Below are positions 1-10,308 of a DNA stretch of 38,261 bases, piece by piece. The stretch's first letter is position 1. Each line of letters starts with the position of its first letter. This DNA is from Dimorphilus gyrociliatus (taxonomy: Eukaryota; Annelida; Polychaeta; Dinophilidae), in the NCBI GenBank assembly GCA_904063045.1, contig CAJFCJ010000005.1:141602-179862 (forward strand), given 5' to 3'. The notes beneath the pieces are model-generated. The model was not told the DNA's origin and ran no database searches. It saw only the letters and a list, made by a program, of their open reading frames with translations. Both the position numbers and the translations under genes were made by a program.

Positions 1-166
1 TTTATATTTAAATTAGTTAATAGATCTTCAGCAATTGCCCTTCCAGATGTCTTGATGTTACAGATTGCTCTCAATTCTTTTTTAGCACAAATATTCACAA
101 TAAGGCTTTTCCTTTTGTTACTCTTTATGAAAATATTTTCTTTTTTTGTTGAATAATAACTGGACA
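1..166 (-). mobile_element. MULE-like transposase remnant, N-terminal FLYWCH-like part (cut by window edge)
   Basis: On the minus strand this reads as the start of a MULE-type transposase: a short basic peptide beginning MSSYYSTKKENIF, then a segment with CAKKELRAICNIKTSGRA that resembles the end of a FLYWCH-type zinc finger. The same bases recur at 11852-12017, where the reading frame continues into more transposase sequence. Here the window edge cuts it. It is an inactive fragment and the left shoulder of the duplicated unit. Confidence 0.5.
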
Positions 167-731
167 TTGAATATTATTATTTCTAACAGAACATCTCAGC
201 AATAATATCTTATTGATCTGTAAAGTACACGGAGACATTTTCGAAAAATGCTAAGGTGAAATAATATGCCTTTGAGGAAAAAAGCTTTGTGAATGTGTAA
301 ATAATGGGATTGGCTGCCAATGTACCTGTCAGCAAATATTTCCCACCCTGAAAACATTTTAGGAAAAGATTAGTTTGAATATTTCGATGAATTTATTGTT
401 AGAAGGGCTCCAATTTAGGGTTAGGGAATACAAAAAACACAGATATTACACTCAACTTCTGATATATTAAGGTAAGCTTCAACCCTCCATGGGTTCGTTT
501 GCACCGCCACCCGTAAATAATATCTAGATATGCTGCATAACACATTAAAAGACATACGTTGATAAAATTCTATAGAATCACACTTACACTACAAATATTT
601 GACTAAAATGGGCCAAAAATGAAAGTTGGAAAACACAGAATTAAATATTCTTAGTTACTTTATTGACAATTCTTCGTTTATTCGTTCGCCTTTGAAGAGA
701 GACAGTTTAAAAGTCTAATTCTTTAAAAAGA
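167..731. promoter_or_regulatory. Upstream region of TRPM-like gene, copy 1
   Basis: No coding sequence is visible. The stretch is AT-rich and holds an isolated GC-richer patch near 480-520. It is repeated at 12018-12582, and its last 150 bases recur in diverged form at 7943-8092 up to the same start codon. That older conservation suggests the proximal ~140 bases carry the promoter and 5' UTR. No clear TATA box or named motif could be assigned. Confidence 0.4.
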
Positions 732-3700
732 ATGGCAACTCATCCTCCAGAATCATCTTTGCCGGTAAATAAAATATTTACAGTATTTAAAAAGTTTAAT
801 ACACTATTTTTCCTATAATCTATTAAAATTTAAAGAAAAATGAATGCAAAATCTTTAAGAATTAAATATTTCATTTCTTTGACCAGATTGTATTATTAAA
901 CAAAATACCTTGAGTTGACTGCTCTTTTCAGAAGGAGATGATTATTTTTCATGGAGAAATTTGTATTGAAACATATAAAGAGATTGAATCAAGAAATAAG
1001 ACCGCAGATTCTTCATTGACAGAAAAGACTGCACATTCTTCATCGACAGAAAAGACTGCAGATTCTTCATCGACAGAAAAGACTCCAGATTCTTCTTCAT
1101 CAAGAGATAAAACCGCAGATTCTTCTTCTTCAAAAAAAGAGATTGCAGCATCACTTTCAACAATAATTTTATCAAAACTAAAAGAAAACTTTTCTATTGA
1201 TAGATTTGATCTAACAATTGTCTGTCATCCTTCAAATGACACATTTGATGAGCAAAAAGAAGAGATTGAAAACAAATTTATAGAGAATTTTATAGATATT
1301 CTTAAAGAAAAGAAAGTATTAATAACATCGGATAGTCTTGAATATCCTGCATTGAAATTACTATTAAAAAGTATTAAAAAATATGAGGAAAATGGAGGTT
1401 GTCCTGTTCCAATAGTTATATATAATCCAAAAGAAAACGATGAGGGAAATGTTAATTATTTATCGATTGTTGATGATTTGAAGAGAGAGATGGAAAATGA
1501 TGTAATTCATTTGATTTTTGATGAAAATGATGATAATTTATTAAAAATACAAAACTGTTTAGAAAAGAGACAAGATGTAATATGGTTGAACAATAAAAAT
1601 AAACATCGTTTAGCTAACAAGGTGACAAAAAATACTGAATGGTTAAGAATAGCCGATGAAAAGAGAGACGACTTTCTCAAGATAATTATATTCAATATAA
1701 TTAATAAAAAGAAAATATTTGGAAGAAAATCATATTTATCTGATATTGGAGTAAATTGTATGGTTAAAAACTTTCCTAATTTCAACATGAAACCAAACTT
1801 TATAATACAACTACCATATTCAACTCTATCTGATGATAATATTCAACAAATTAAGCATCATCTAACAGAAAATGCATCATTATTTTTAACTGATGGAAAA
1901 CCAAATAGATTATTGGCAAAAGCTACAAATGACAACAAATCTATATGGTGTGGATTTGTAAAGGGTGAACATAATACAATCAAAAATAAAGATAGTGTAA
2001 GTCAAGAGACATTAAAGGGTGCCGGTTTGGACCTAAATCATCAATATTTCTATTTTCTTGGAGAAGATGAGGATGAAATGGAAACTAAAGAAGCATTCAT
2101 TAAACATGTTCAGACACAACATGAAAAGGTTATTGATGTCTTAATTAATTTTGAAGGCAATAGTAATGATGAGGTTATTCAAAGGTTAAAGTCTAAAAAA
2201 TATATTATTTCTCCAACTGAAATAAAAGATGAGAAGATGAATGAAGAGTGCAAGAAATATTTGAAAACATTCAAAAAAGAGGAAAATGGTTTAAAAGACT
2301 GTCTTCAAGAGATTTATGAAGAAAATTATCCATCCTTATTTATTGATGAACAAGACAACGAAACTGTAAAAAATACTTTGAAAGAAAGGAAAGATATACT
2401 GAAAGGCAAACATTTATTTATAACATTTAACAATAATGACGAGCACGATAACTTTGATAATCAGTTTATGAGAATCTTTGAAAAGAAATTTAATGTAGTT
2501 GTAAAAGTATTCAAACCATTGATATTAATTGATGGATGTTCAAAATTATTAGGACCCTGTAAAAAGGCGACACAAGAAAAGAAAATTAAATTATATAGTA
2601 CAGAACCGTCATGTCTTGAACATAGCTCAAAGGAGGAGTGCCCTAATCATAAAGAGAAATATGACCACTATAAATCACTTAAAAAATCATTTCTCCCTAA
2701 AGCGATATTGCAGAAACAAATTATACAAGCGGAAGATAAAATTCCTGATTTCTATTTAATTTCAATATTAATAGTAATTGGCGGTGAAATATACAAAACT
2801 CTACAAGAAATATGCAACATACTAACAGTGAAAAATGATAGAATTGATAAAAAACCTAATGTATTTATCATTAGAAAATGTGGAAAAACATCATTATTTC
2901 TTTATAGATTTATTTCTATAATTAAATCTGAAAAGGCAGAAAGTGAAATTTCCGATTTATGGAAAAAGAAGATAAAAAATCTTACAATGACAAAAAAAGT
3001 AGATGAATGTTTTGAATTGTGTAAAACAATTTCTAAATACAAAGATCAAATTCATATAGTTAATTTATATAAAGAAGATTTAAAAACTGCTATTGAAGAT
3101 GCCTATTTCAACAAATTAAATGATGATGATCAATTTGAATTGGCAATCCGCTGGGGAATTACTCATAGACAGTTTAAGGAAGATTTTGATCCTTACATTG
3201 AAAAAGAAAAATTTCAAAATTACCAAGAATTCTTTACAGATTCCTTAAAAAGTGACAATAAACGTGTCGTTGAAATAGTTCATAGTATTTTTCCAGATGT
3301 AACAAAGACTTTCTACCCTGATGAACTTTTTACACTTTCACTTAACAACGTTAAAGGTTTTAAATTCATTCAGAATTTAGAGAAAAAGCCAATTGTTGTC
3401 TTAGAAAAGTTAAATGGTGAAGGGAAATCGATTAAAGACTACAATTTGCGTCTTGAAGAGTTTAATAAGAAACAATCGTGTGAAGGGGCTGAAAAACTCT
3501 TAAGCATTTTGAATAATGAAGCCTTTAATAAAAATAAAGAAGCTCAAGATCATAAAAAAAAGCTTAATAATTTCAAAGAAGAGTTTAAGAATGCCGTACT
3601 GAATTTATTTAATGAACATTTTGATAAGAATTCTTCAGTTTATAGCTCACTGGAAAATAAATTGTTAGATGGTGATGACATAACATTCATATTTGCTTGG

Positions 3701-5206
3701 TCGATTATTGCCAACAAGACAAAAGTCTCGGAATACTTTTGGCTGAAGAGTAACAATCCTTTAAAATTGGCTATATTTGCTTTTGGAATTTTAAAACGGG
3801 CTAGGAAAGAGGCAATCAAGGAATATGATACTTTTTTAGCTACATCCTTGTTAGAGAGGAAACAAGTTTGGAAAGACAAAGCCCTTAGATATTTAAATGA
3901 TGCTTGTGAAAATGATAAAAACATTATTGACAAAAAAGTAAAGGAAGAAGCGAAGCAGAGACCAAATTCCATAGACTCTGCTAGAGCTGTAAGATTTAAA
4001 GAATATATTGCCAGTGCATTTGGCCAATGGTATTTGAATGAATTATGGCAAGGAAACTTGGGCAATGGAACCAATTTTTCACCAAGAGTAAAATTTTGGA
4101 TAGCTCTCGTAAGTATGATATTTAATTAACTGTTCTAATTTTCTAATTTTACCATTCAATCAACAGATACTCCATCTTCTATGTTTATTCACATTCTCCT
4201 TCTATTATTTAATTGATCTTCAACCAAAAACTGATAAATCTTTACATGGTAGCGAAGTGGCTTTTTACTTTTTCCTTAGTCTTATTGTACTGATGGAAAT
4301 AAGTCAGGTAACAAATTCATTCCCATAATTCACTGTAATGACAATTTCTGTCTTCCCCTCCCTCCCCTCTACCTCCCCCATATAAAATAGATAAAAGAGC
4401 TGAGTCTTCTACAATATTGGAAACATTTGACAGATGATATTTGGAATATTCTTGAATTGCTTATATTCATTTTCTGTTTACTATCAGTAATACTTATTTT
4501 TGTAATACCAAACAAGAACTTTGCAGTTGTAAGAAGCTTTTACGCCATTTCAATTTCGTTGTTTTATTTGAGAACTGCACTATTCTTATACAATTGGCAA
4601 GCATTTGGAATAAGGCTAATTATGATTTTTGAAATGATTAAAGATACAGGAGTAATGATTCCAATATTCTTAATATTTATATTGGCCTATGGAGTTGCCC
4701 TACAAGGACTTTTATATCCCAATTTTCCACTTGGACTTACCCTTTTCAAAAATATTGTATACGTGCCATATTGGCAAATATACGGAGAATTATTTCTTGA
4801 AGAAATTACGGGAAATGATGAAGAATCGTGTAATTCAACATCTATAAATGGTAGCAGCGATCGTTGTCCACAAAATTCAGCAGTAGCAGTAATACTGATG
4901 GCAATTTATCTATTTGGAGCTATTATTGTGTTGGTTAATTTGCTTATTGCTATGTTTGCAAGTACATATAATAGAATTGAAGCGAGATCTGAAATTATTT
5001 ATCGTTATAAAAGATACGACTTCAATTATAGTTTTCACTTTTTTTTCCGCTTAGGAGTAAGTAGTTAACCGACCAATTAGAATTCTTTGTTCACTTTTTA
5101 TGTTCAACATTCATTTCAGATTTTCAGGACTGCTATTGAAAAATTATGGTCCTGTTTTAAAAGGTGTTATAAAAGGTCTACTGCAAAAGTGGGGACTACA
5201 GTGTAG
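732..5206 (+). CDS. TRPM-family cation channel, intact copy 1 (5 exons, ~1367 aa)
   Basis: Predicted exons are 732-764, 932-4108, 4167-4307, 4391-5056 and 5120-5206; all introns are GT-AG and all junctions keep phase. Exon 1 (MATHPPESSLP) joins in frame to KEMIIFHGE. A Ser/Thr-rich repeat with KTADSS-type units occupies roughly residues 30-80. Then come a diverged SLOG/LSDAT-like nucleotide-binding region (its last lobe, ISILIVIGGEIYKTL to a KCGKTS loop, near 2744-2920), TRPM homology helices (ELAIRWGITHRQFKEDF, near 3137) and the pre-S1 segment. Exon 3 carries S1 (ILHLLCLFTFSFYYLIDL). Exon 4 carries S2-S6, with the pore segment YWQIYGELFLEEI near 4771-4810 and S6 ending in VNLLIAMFASTYNRIE. 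Only about 50 residues follow S6, with no NUDT9-H, kinase or long coiled coil. The pore and S6 match TRPM well; the N-terminus is unusually divergent. It lies 430 bp upstream of a TIR gene. Confidence 0.88.
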
Positions 5207-5636
5207 AGAACCGTTAACATTTTTGTCATCATTAGTAATTCTTTGAGAATGAATGCGTGAACGATTTAGCCTGTTGAAGAGAGTAATATCGCAATAGTGT
5301 AAAATGTTGATTTATCTAAATAGCTGATTATCACCTGTCAGAACATGTTCCTTTTAACAAAATATAATATATTTCTACTAGAAGAAACTGGTAATTATTG
5401 AATTTAGAAATCGTTCTCTTTTGGCTGAAACCTTAGACTTAATAGTTTCTGTCCCTATCACCTATGACAACTGTGTTCAATAAGTGACCATTTAATCAAT
5501 ATCCTCAAAGGTGAAGGTTATAAAAAAAAGCATATTCAGTTCAAACGTGACTACACAATCAGGAAATTTTCTCTATATAGTGTGGCGTAATTTGCAGTTT
5601 TTCCCATTTTTACAGTTATATAATTTTGAGATCAAC
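5207..5636. other. TRPM-TIR intergenic spacer, copy 1
   Basis: 430 bases separate the TRPM stop from the likely ATG of the TIR gene. No gene is visible. An open frame runs through 5511-5636 into the TIR coding sequence, but I prefer the later ATG at 5637, because the intervening peptide is low-complexity, hydrophobic and UTR-like. The spacer must hold the TRPM 3' end and the TIR promoter; no clear polyadenylation site was assigned. It is repeated at 17057-17486. Confidence 0.4.
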
Positions 5637-6457
5637 ATGACAGAAGAAACTAAAATAGTTCAGAAATATTGTCCTTTAAGTAAATTAACTGCTGATAATC
5701 TGAACAATTTATCAGAAGATTTCTCAAATATACCGCAAAGAAAATATACAGTACAAACTGTAACAGAATTTTTAAATCTATTGCAGTTGAAGATTTGTAG
5801 TAAAAATGGATACAGCGAAAATTCACCTGGAGCTAGAGGATTACAAATAATTTTTGATCGCTTTAAATTTATTTATGATAAGTAAGTAGAAAGAATAAGA
5901 GAGAACAACAGCTCTCTTTCCCCTTCCCTCCCGCTCTTCCCTCATCTCTCTACCATTATTCAATTACATTATGTAATAAAAAGAATTGTTTTCAATTATC
6001 TTACAGTAAAATGTCCGATAATGTTAGTAAATGGAAGCCAATTTGTAAGAAATTAATGATAATAATCCTAGCCGTTTACGAAGAGAATTGCGTATCATGC
6101 GGTAATATTCCTTTTCTAATGAACTTTTTCGAATTACAAAACTTTGGCGATTATCTACAAGTAATCAATAAATATAGTTTTTAATTAATAATTTAAATTA
6201 ATAACAATTAAACGTCTCTTCTTATCAGAAAGAAATTAAAGAAAATGAGATAAAAAAGCTTTTAAAAGTTCTTTGTCAGGAGGACATTAAACCTTTGGAA
6301 AGCGATCGAAATGTTCAATTATGGTGTGATACGTACGATTCTATAGCTAGAAGATTCTTTTATGAAATATCGTTAGTATTATTACGTAATAACGATTGTA
6401 TTGCGTATAAATTCTACTCTTGTACATACAAAATGTAGGAAATCGAAGGATGCTATT
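5637..6457 (+). pseudogene. TIR-protein gene copy 1, first three exons (broken off)
   Basis: These are the 5' exons of the gene that is full length at 17487-22783. Exon A starts at ATG 5637 (MTEETKIVQKYCPLS) and ends at a GTAAGT donor at 5882. Exon B (KMSDNVSKWKPICKK) begins after the acceptor at 6005, and exon C begins KEIKENEIKK after an acceptor near 6230. Exon C reads openly here into FFYEISLVLLRNNDCIA, whereas unit 2 lacks one C in the AAACC/AAAC run and shifts frame. Near 5740 this copy carries small insertions (IPQRKYTVQTVTE versus IPQENIQYNVTE) that change residues but restore frame. At 6457 similarity to unit 2 stops and an inverted block follows, so the gene cannot be expressed whole. 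Confidence 0.75.
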
Positions 6458-7688
6458 TATTGGTAACATTATTACCGTAACAAGCGTTGAATAAATTACC
6501 GTAACTATCTGTCAATTCCTTAAACCTTTCACTTTTACTACGAAGAGAAATGGTAATAGAAAGGTATGGTTAATTAAAATAACTTAAAACGTTACCTATT
6601 ACAAGCATCCATCTTTTCAATGAGAAGTTGAGTCATCCAAACAATTGAATCTTGACTATAGAAAAGATTCGCGTTTCGTTCAACGTTCCTTCGAAGTTTT
6701 TTCAGTATATTATGAAAGGTTCTAAAGTCATCCTATAATAGATAAATGTATATTAGATGACAAAAACATATTATCTTAGTTTTACCTTCCAATCTAATTC
6801 GTATAAAAATTGAGAACAAGCCTCTTGATAAGCGACGCTATTAAAATCAAAAGCCTTTTCCACAATGCCGTTTAAATAGGTCTTTATTTTTGGGATTTCG
6901 ATATTATTTCTAATTAAAAATTAATTAATTAATTAATTACTAATAATTCATTATTGTTGTTTGTTGATATTAAACCAACTTAATTAATTGACAATATCCT
7001 GTACCAATTGCTCCAAATGCTTCTTTAGCTTCCCTGCTATTACCCCATTGGTACATGTACATTAAATTAAATGACATTAAGAATAGATCAGCGTCCTCTT
7101 GAATATTAACCATTTGCGAACGTTCTACGCAATCTTCAAAGAATTCTTTGCAGATATCCTTGAAAGGATTTTCAATTATTGCGGTTAGAAATTGTCTTAA
7201 TTTATTCTTTTCATTCCTGTATAAACAAAATGGAAAAAATGATAGAGAAATTCATTTCTTTCCCTGAAGACAACTTACTTAAGAATTGGTAATATATCAT
7301 TAAAGTAATGATCCCTAAAGATAATAGTAAAGTAGTTGGCTTGTTCGCCATTTTTAATATTCCTTATATTATCTAGAAATGTGTCTATAGTCGATTTTCC
7401 AGAATAGGACAACTGCATTGAAGATAATTATGATAAAGAGGAAGAAATCTCTACTCTATCTAATGATACTTACGAAGGATAATTTATCATTAAAATATTC
7501 ACTTATATTCACAAATAATTCATTAATTTTCCGATTTGATGAATATTCAAATTTCGAATATAACTCATAGAGTTTAGCAAAGAATCTTGAATTTGTTGAA
7601 TTTCTGTATGAAACAAAGGATTACGTTGAAAAATTTGTTTCGATTCTTTATTGCTTTAACTCACTTTATAGATTGAAAGTAGCATTGG
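6458..7688 (-). pseudogene. Inverted block of middle exons of the TIR-protein gene, copy 1
   Basis: 6474-7688 is the reverse complement of 18635-19839, the middle of the TIR gene of unit 2. On the minus strand it contains the end of exon E, all of F, G, H, I and J and the start of K, with donors and acceptors intact. Exon F reads FAKLYELYSKFEYSS, H reads ICKEFFEDCVERSQM and J reads DDFRTFHNILKKLRR. Reading frames here are cleaner than in unit 2: several single bases missing in unit 2 are present, and the donor after exon F is GTAAGT. The block also holds the sequence hidden by the N gap of unit 2. The protein part is helical, probably ARM/HEAT-like, without a catalytic motif. In this orientation it has neither start nor end and is a rearrangement product. 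Confidence 0.8.
6905..6945. repeat. Short (TTAA/TAAT)n intronic repeat
   Basis: A run of ATTAATTAATT units lies in the intron between exons H and I of the inverted block. The equivalent run in unit 2 is at about 19374-19405 and differs slightly in length. Confidence 0.7.
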
Positions 7689-7749
7689 TAACAACATCTT
7701 GGCCACCGGAAGGTCAAATGTCAATGATATTTACTCAACTGTTGTACAT
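7689..7749 (+). pseudogene. Scrap of the second TIR domain joined after the inverted block
   Basis: After a few filler bases, 7697-7749 matches the end of the second TIR domain of the TIR gene (22298-22350; residues SWPPEGQMSMIFTQLLY). Similarity stops abruptly on both sides. It shows that unit 1 once held, or was joined to, the 3' half of the gene, about 2.5 kb of which is now missing. Confidence 0.75.
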
Positions 7750-7794
7750 GTTTCATTGATTCTTTTTCCTATTTGGCCAGGGTTGCTAAGGACG

Positions 7795-7920
7795 CTTCAT
7801 AATAATTAGAACAAGAGAAATAATGTTCATATTAGTCTTTTTTTTTGATGTGACTACCATCTTTTTCGATACATTGCTTGAGCCTATGCCCCATTCCATC
7901 ATGTAGACCTAGTAACAAAA
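7795..7920 (-). mobile_element. Probable Tc1/mariner transposase C-terminal scrap
   Basis: The minus strand reads LHDGMGHRLKQCIEKDGSH, which resembles the end of Tc1/IS630-type transposases (a GM-x-x-RL-x-x-C/VI-x-x-x-G pattern). The piece is short and has no terminal repeat beside it. Identification rests on this one motif and is tentative. Confidence 0.35.
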
Positions 7921-7942
7921 CTGGCTGTTTCATCCACAGCTT

Positions 7943-8092
7943 CACTGCAAATATTGATAAAAAATTAGCCAAAAACGAAAGTTGGAAAACCCAAGATACT
8001 TAATTATTCGCATTATTGACAATCCTTCATTTATTCATTTGTCTTCGAACAGAGACAGTTTAAATGTCTAATTCTTTAAAAAGAATGGCAAC
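7943..8092 (+). pseudogene. Diverged third copy of the TRPM gene 5' end
   Basis: These 150 bases align with 589-740, the sequence just upstream of the TRPM start, including the TTCTTTAAAAAGA element and the first codons ATG GCA ACT (ATG at 8085). Substitutions are spread throughout, unlike the near-identity of units 1 and 2, so this copy is older. Just after the third codon begins, the sequence switches to a BEL/Pao LTR at 8093. The rest of that TRPM copy is absent from the window. Confidence 0.75.
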
Positions 8093-8336
8093 TGTTGAAG
8101 ATTGGTTCTTCTACGATTACGAACTATGTATATTTACTGTCGGTAACCGTATCAAACGGTTGCTGTATTCTAATAACCAAAGCTAATAATTATCACGTGT
8201 GGATACACGTGATTACGTAACTACGAGATTACGTCTCGTAGTATGACACATGAGACTTGATACTTATGTATATATATATATATATATGTCCGACCACCAC
8301 AACAACACCTACTGATCGCGATCAGGTTCTCAAACA
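8093..8336 (-). repeat. 3' LTR of a BEL/Pao-type retroelement
   Basis: Read on the minus strand, the 244-base segment starts TGTTTGAGAACC and ends CTTCAACA, so it has TG...CA ends with short inverted termini. Immediately 5' of it on the minus strand, at 8337-8348, is a polypurine tract (AGAGGGGGGGAG), and the integrase reading frame ends just before that tract. An AT dinucleotide run lies at 8268-8287. A related but diverged LTR is at 34320-34535. The 5' LTR of this element is missing, so the target-site duplication cannot be checked. Confidence 0.8.
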
Positions 8337-8348
8337 CTCCCCCCCTCT
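8337..8348 (-). other. Polypurine tract of the BEL/Pao element
   Basis: Minus-strand AGAGGGGGGGAG directly abuts the TG end of the LTR, as expected for the plus-strand priming site of an LTR retrotransposon. Confidence 0.75.
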
Positions 8349-8366
8349 AAAGAACCTCGTGTTTCT

Positions 8367-10308
8367 TTAGAATGGGACTACCCTTCTCGGATCTCGCCAC
8401 ACTAAGGACCTTTCAGTGAGAATCTGTAGGTTCCTAGGCTGCCCATCAGCTGATTTCTTGGTTTTCTGTATACGTTCTATCTTCCAATTGTGACGTTTTA
8501 AGGAGTCACTAACTAGGACTACTAGGTCATTAGCCTTCAGAGTTCGTCCACTCTTTTTGTTCCATTTTGAGGTAGTTTGTAAAGTGGCTATGTACTCCTG
8601 GAACCATCTTCTCTCCAGCATAGCTCTGACAGATTCCATCTGTTTGTAGGAGTTTTTTATTCCTTTGCTTTCCTTAGATTGAATCCATAAGAAGGATGCT
8701 GGAGTGAGGAGGGTTTCTGTGTGATCCTCCAGGATAGTTGTCAATGGTCTTTGATTGACAATACTTTCGGTCAGAGTGATTGCAGTCCTTAGGCTTTCCT
8801 CTGTTGGTATCTCCTTGTTTAGCACTTGCAGGGTACCCTTGACTGGTTTCACCAAAGATTCTCATAACCCTCCTCTATGAGGAGAATTAGCTGGTATCAG
8901 TTTCCAGCAGATTCCTGCCCTTTCCATTTCCTCAGCCAATCTCCTAAAGGCTCCTGCACCATCGGAGTGTGCATTTTCTGGGTGGCCTGGCCTCGCCATA
9001 AACCTAGTCCATGCCCCCTTTGTGTGTCCAAAGGATGTTGATGTACAGATCTCCAGGTGTACTGCCCTCATTTGGTAGCAGGCTATGAGTAGAACAAATC
9101 TTTGTTCACCTTCATCAGCGTAATATGGTCCCGCGTGATCTACTCCTACATTTCTAAAGGGTCGCAGTGGTTTCTCAGTACACGATTTTGGCAGAGGAGC
9201 TTGTGGTATACTATAAGTCCGGCCCCTCCTATACCGTACACAGTAAGGGCATGTTTCAACAATGGCCTTTATCTGTGCTGTCCCTTTATGCAGCCAGAAC
9301 CGCTTCCTAATCCACGCCCTTGTCTTTTGTACACCTTGATGTGCTGCTTCATTGTGAGATGTAAATACTATAGCTTTAAACAAGGATGGGGTGCCGCACA
9401 TCATATGGTAATCCATATGCATTCCTTAGCCTACCATTTATCCTGATCACCCCATAGGTGTCTTTAAATGGTTCTAATTGGGGAAACTTCTCAATTGAGA
9501 TATACTTTTGTTCATCTCTCAGCAAGTAGGCTATTGCCAACCTTTTCTGTTGATAGACTGGTATTTTTGAGTGAGCCCATTTCACAACAATTTGGGCTAT
9601 CCTAACCATCTTTTCCCAATCATAAGAGAATGGCCTAAAAATGTCCCCTAGTGCTACACACTGGGTCATTCCAGATATGACTGGTGGCAACAACTCATTG
9701 TCTGAGTGTCTTCTTCTCCTGGTCCCTAGATCAGCAGGATTTACCTTGCCTTCAATCCTTCTCCATAAAGAAGGATTTGAATTGTCTATGATATATCTTA
9801 TCCTATTTCTAGTGAAGGCGTCCAACTTAGCATCTGCATTTTGTATCAGTGTAAATACTGCATTATTGTCTGTATGAAAAGTAACTTCTACTCCCTTCAA
9901 GTTCAATTTTTTGTACAACCTCACTGCCAGTACTGCTGCTTGTAGCTCTGCCTTTTGCATAGAATTGACATTCTTTTCATTGATTCTAGCCTTGGCAGTT
10001 AACAGAGTCATCTTTTTACCTTCCCCTAGATAAGGTATCCTTTTTAGGGCTGGAGACCCCATGATGAGCTATACACCAGGCCACCTCTATGGAGCCTGCT
10101 TTTCAGTAGCAAACCCTTGTTCTATATATTCATAGACAGACTGGTCATATTCTCTCTCATATACCGGATCTCTCTTAAATCTCACTAAGAGACTCCACAA
10201 CCTACGCTCTGCTAGTGAACGGCTCAGCCTCAGATCTCTGACATTCCTTTTGAAAGGAACAGCAGCCTTTAGCTCTTGGATGTCAAATTCATTTTTGACA
10301 TTTAGCAT
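8367..10308 (-). pseudogene. BEL/Pao retrotransposon pol remnant (RNase H and integrase; RT core deleted)
   Basis: In minus-strand order: a pre-RT segment (10308-10087, ERRLWSLLVRFKRDPVYE), then a few residues matching the start of the RT domain (AHHGVSSPKK in another frame near 10060). The frame then jumps straight to RNase H (10062-9376; KAELQAAVLAVRLYKK, TFHTDNNAVFTLIQ, NPADLGTRR), so the RT catalytic core is gone. Integrase follows: H2C2 finger with HNEAAHQG and CPYCVRYRRG, first catalytic D in NVGVDHAGPYY, second in HSDGAGAF, and the region of the third acidic residue near 8855. A frameshift near 9400 and a stop near 8862-8865, at a position usually Trp just before that Glu region, break it. 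The frame ends at 8367, beside the polypurine tract. No gag or protease is seen. It is non-coding debris. Confidence 0.88.

Noticed and set aside
942-1175. Minus-strand open frame over the TRPM Ser-rich repeat
   Set aside because: It is antisense to KTADSS-type codon repeats; its repetitive LQSFLSMKN pattern is a mirror of the sense repeat and it recurs only because the gene is duplicated.
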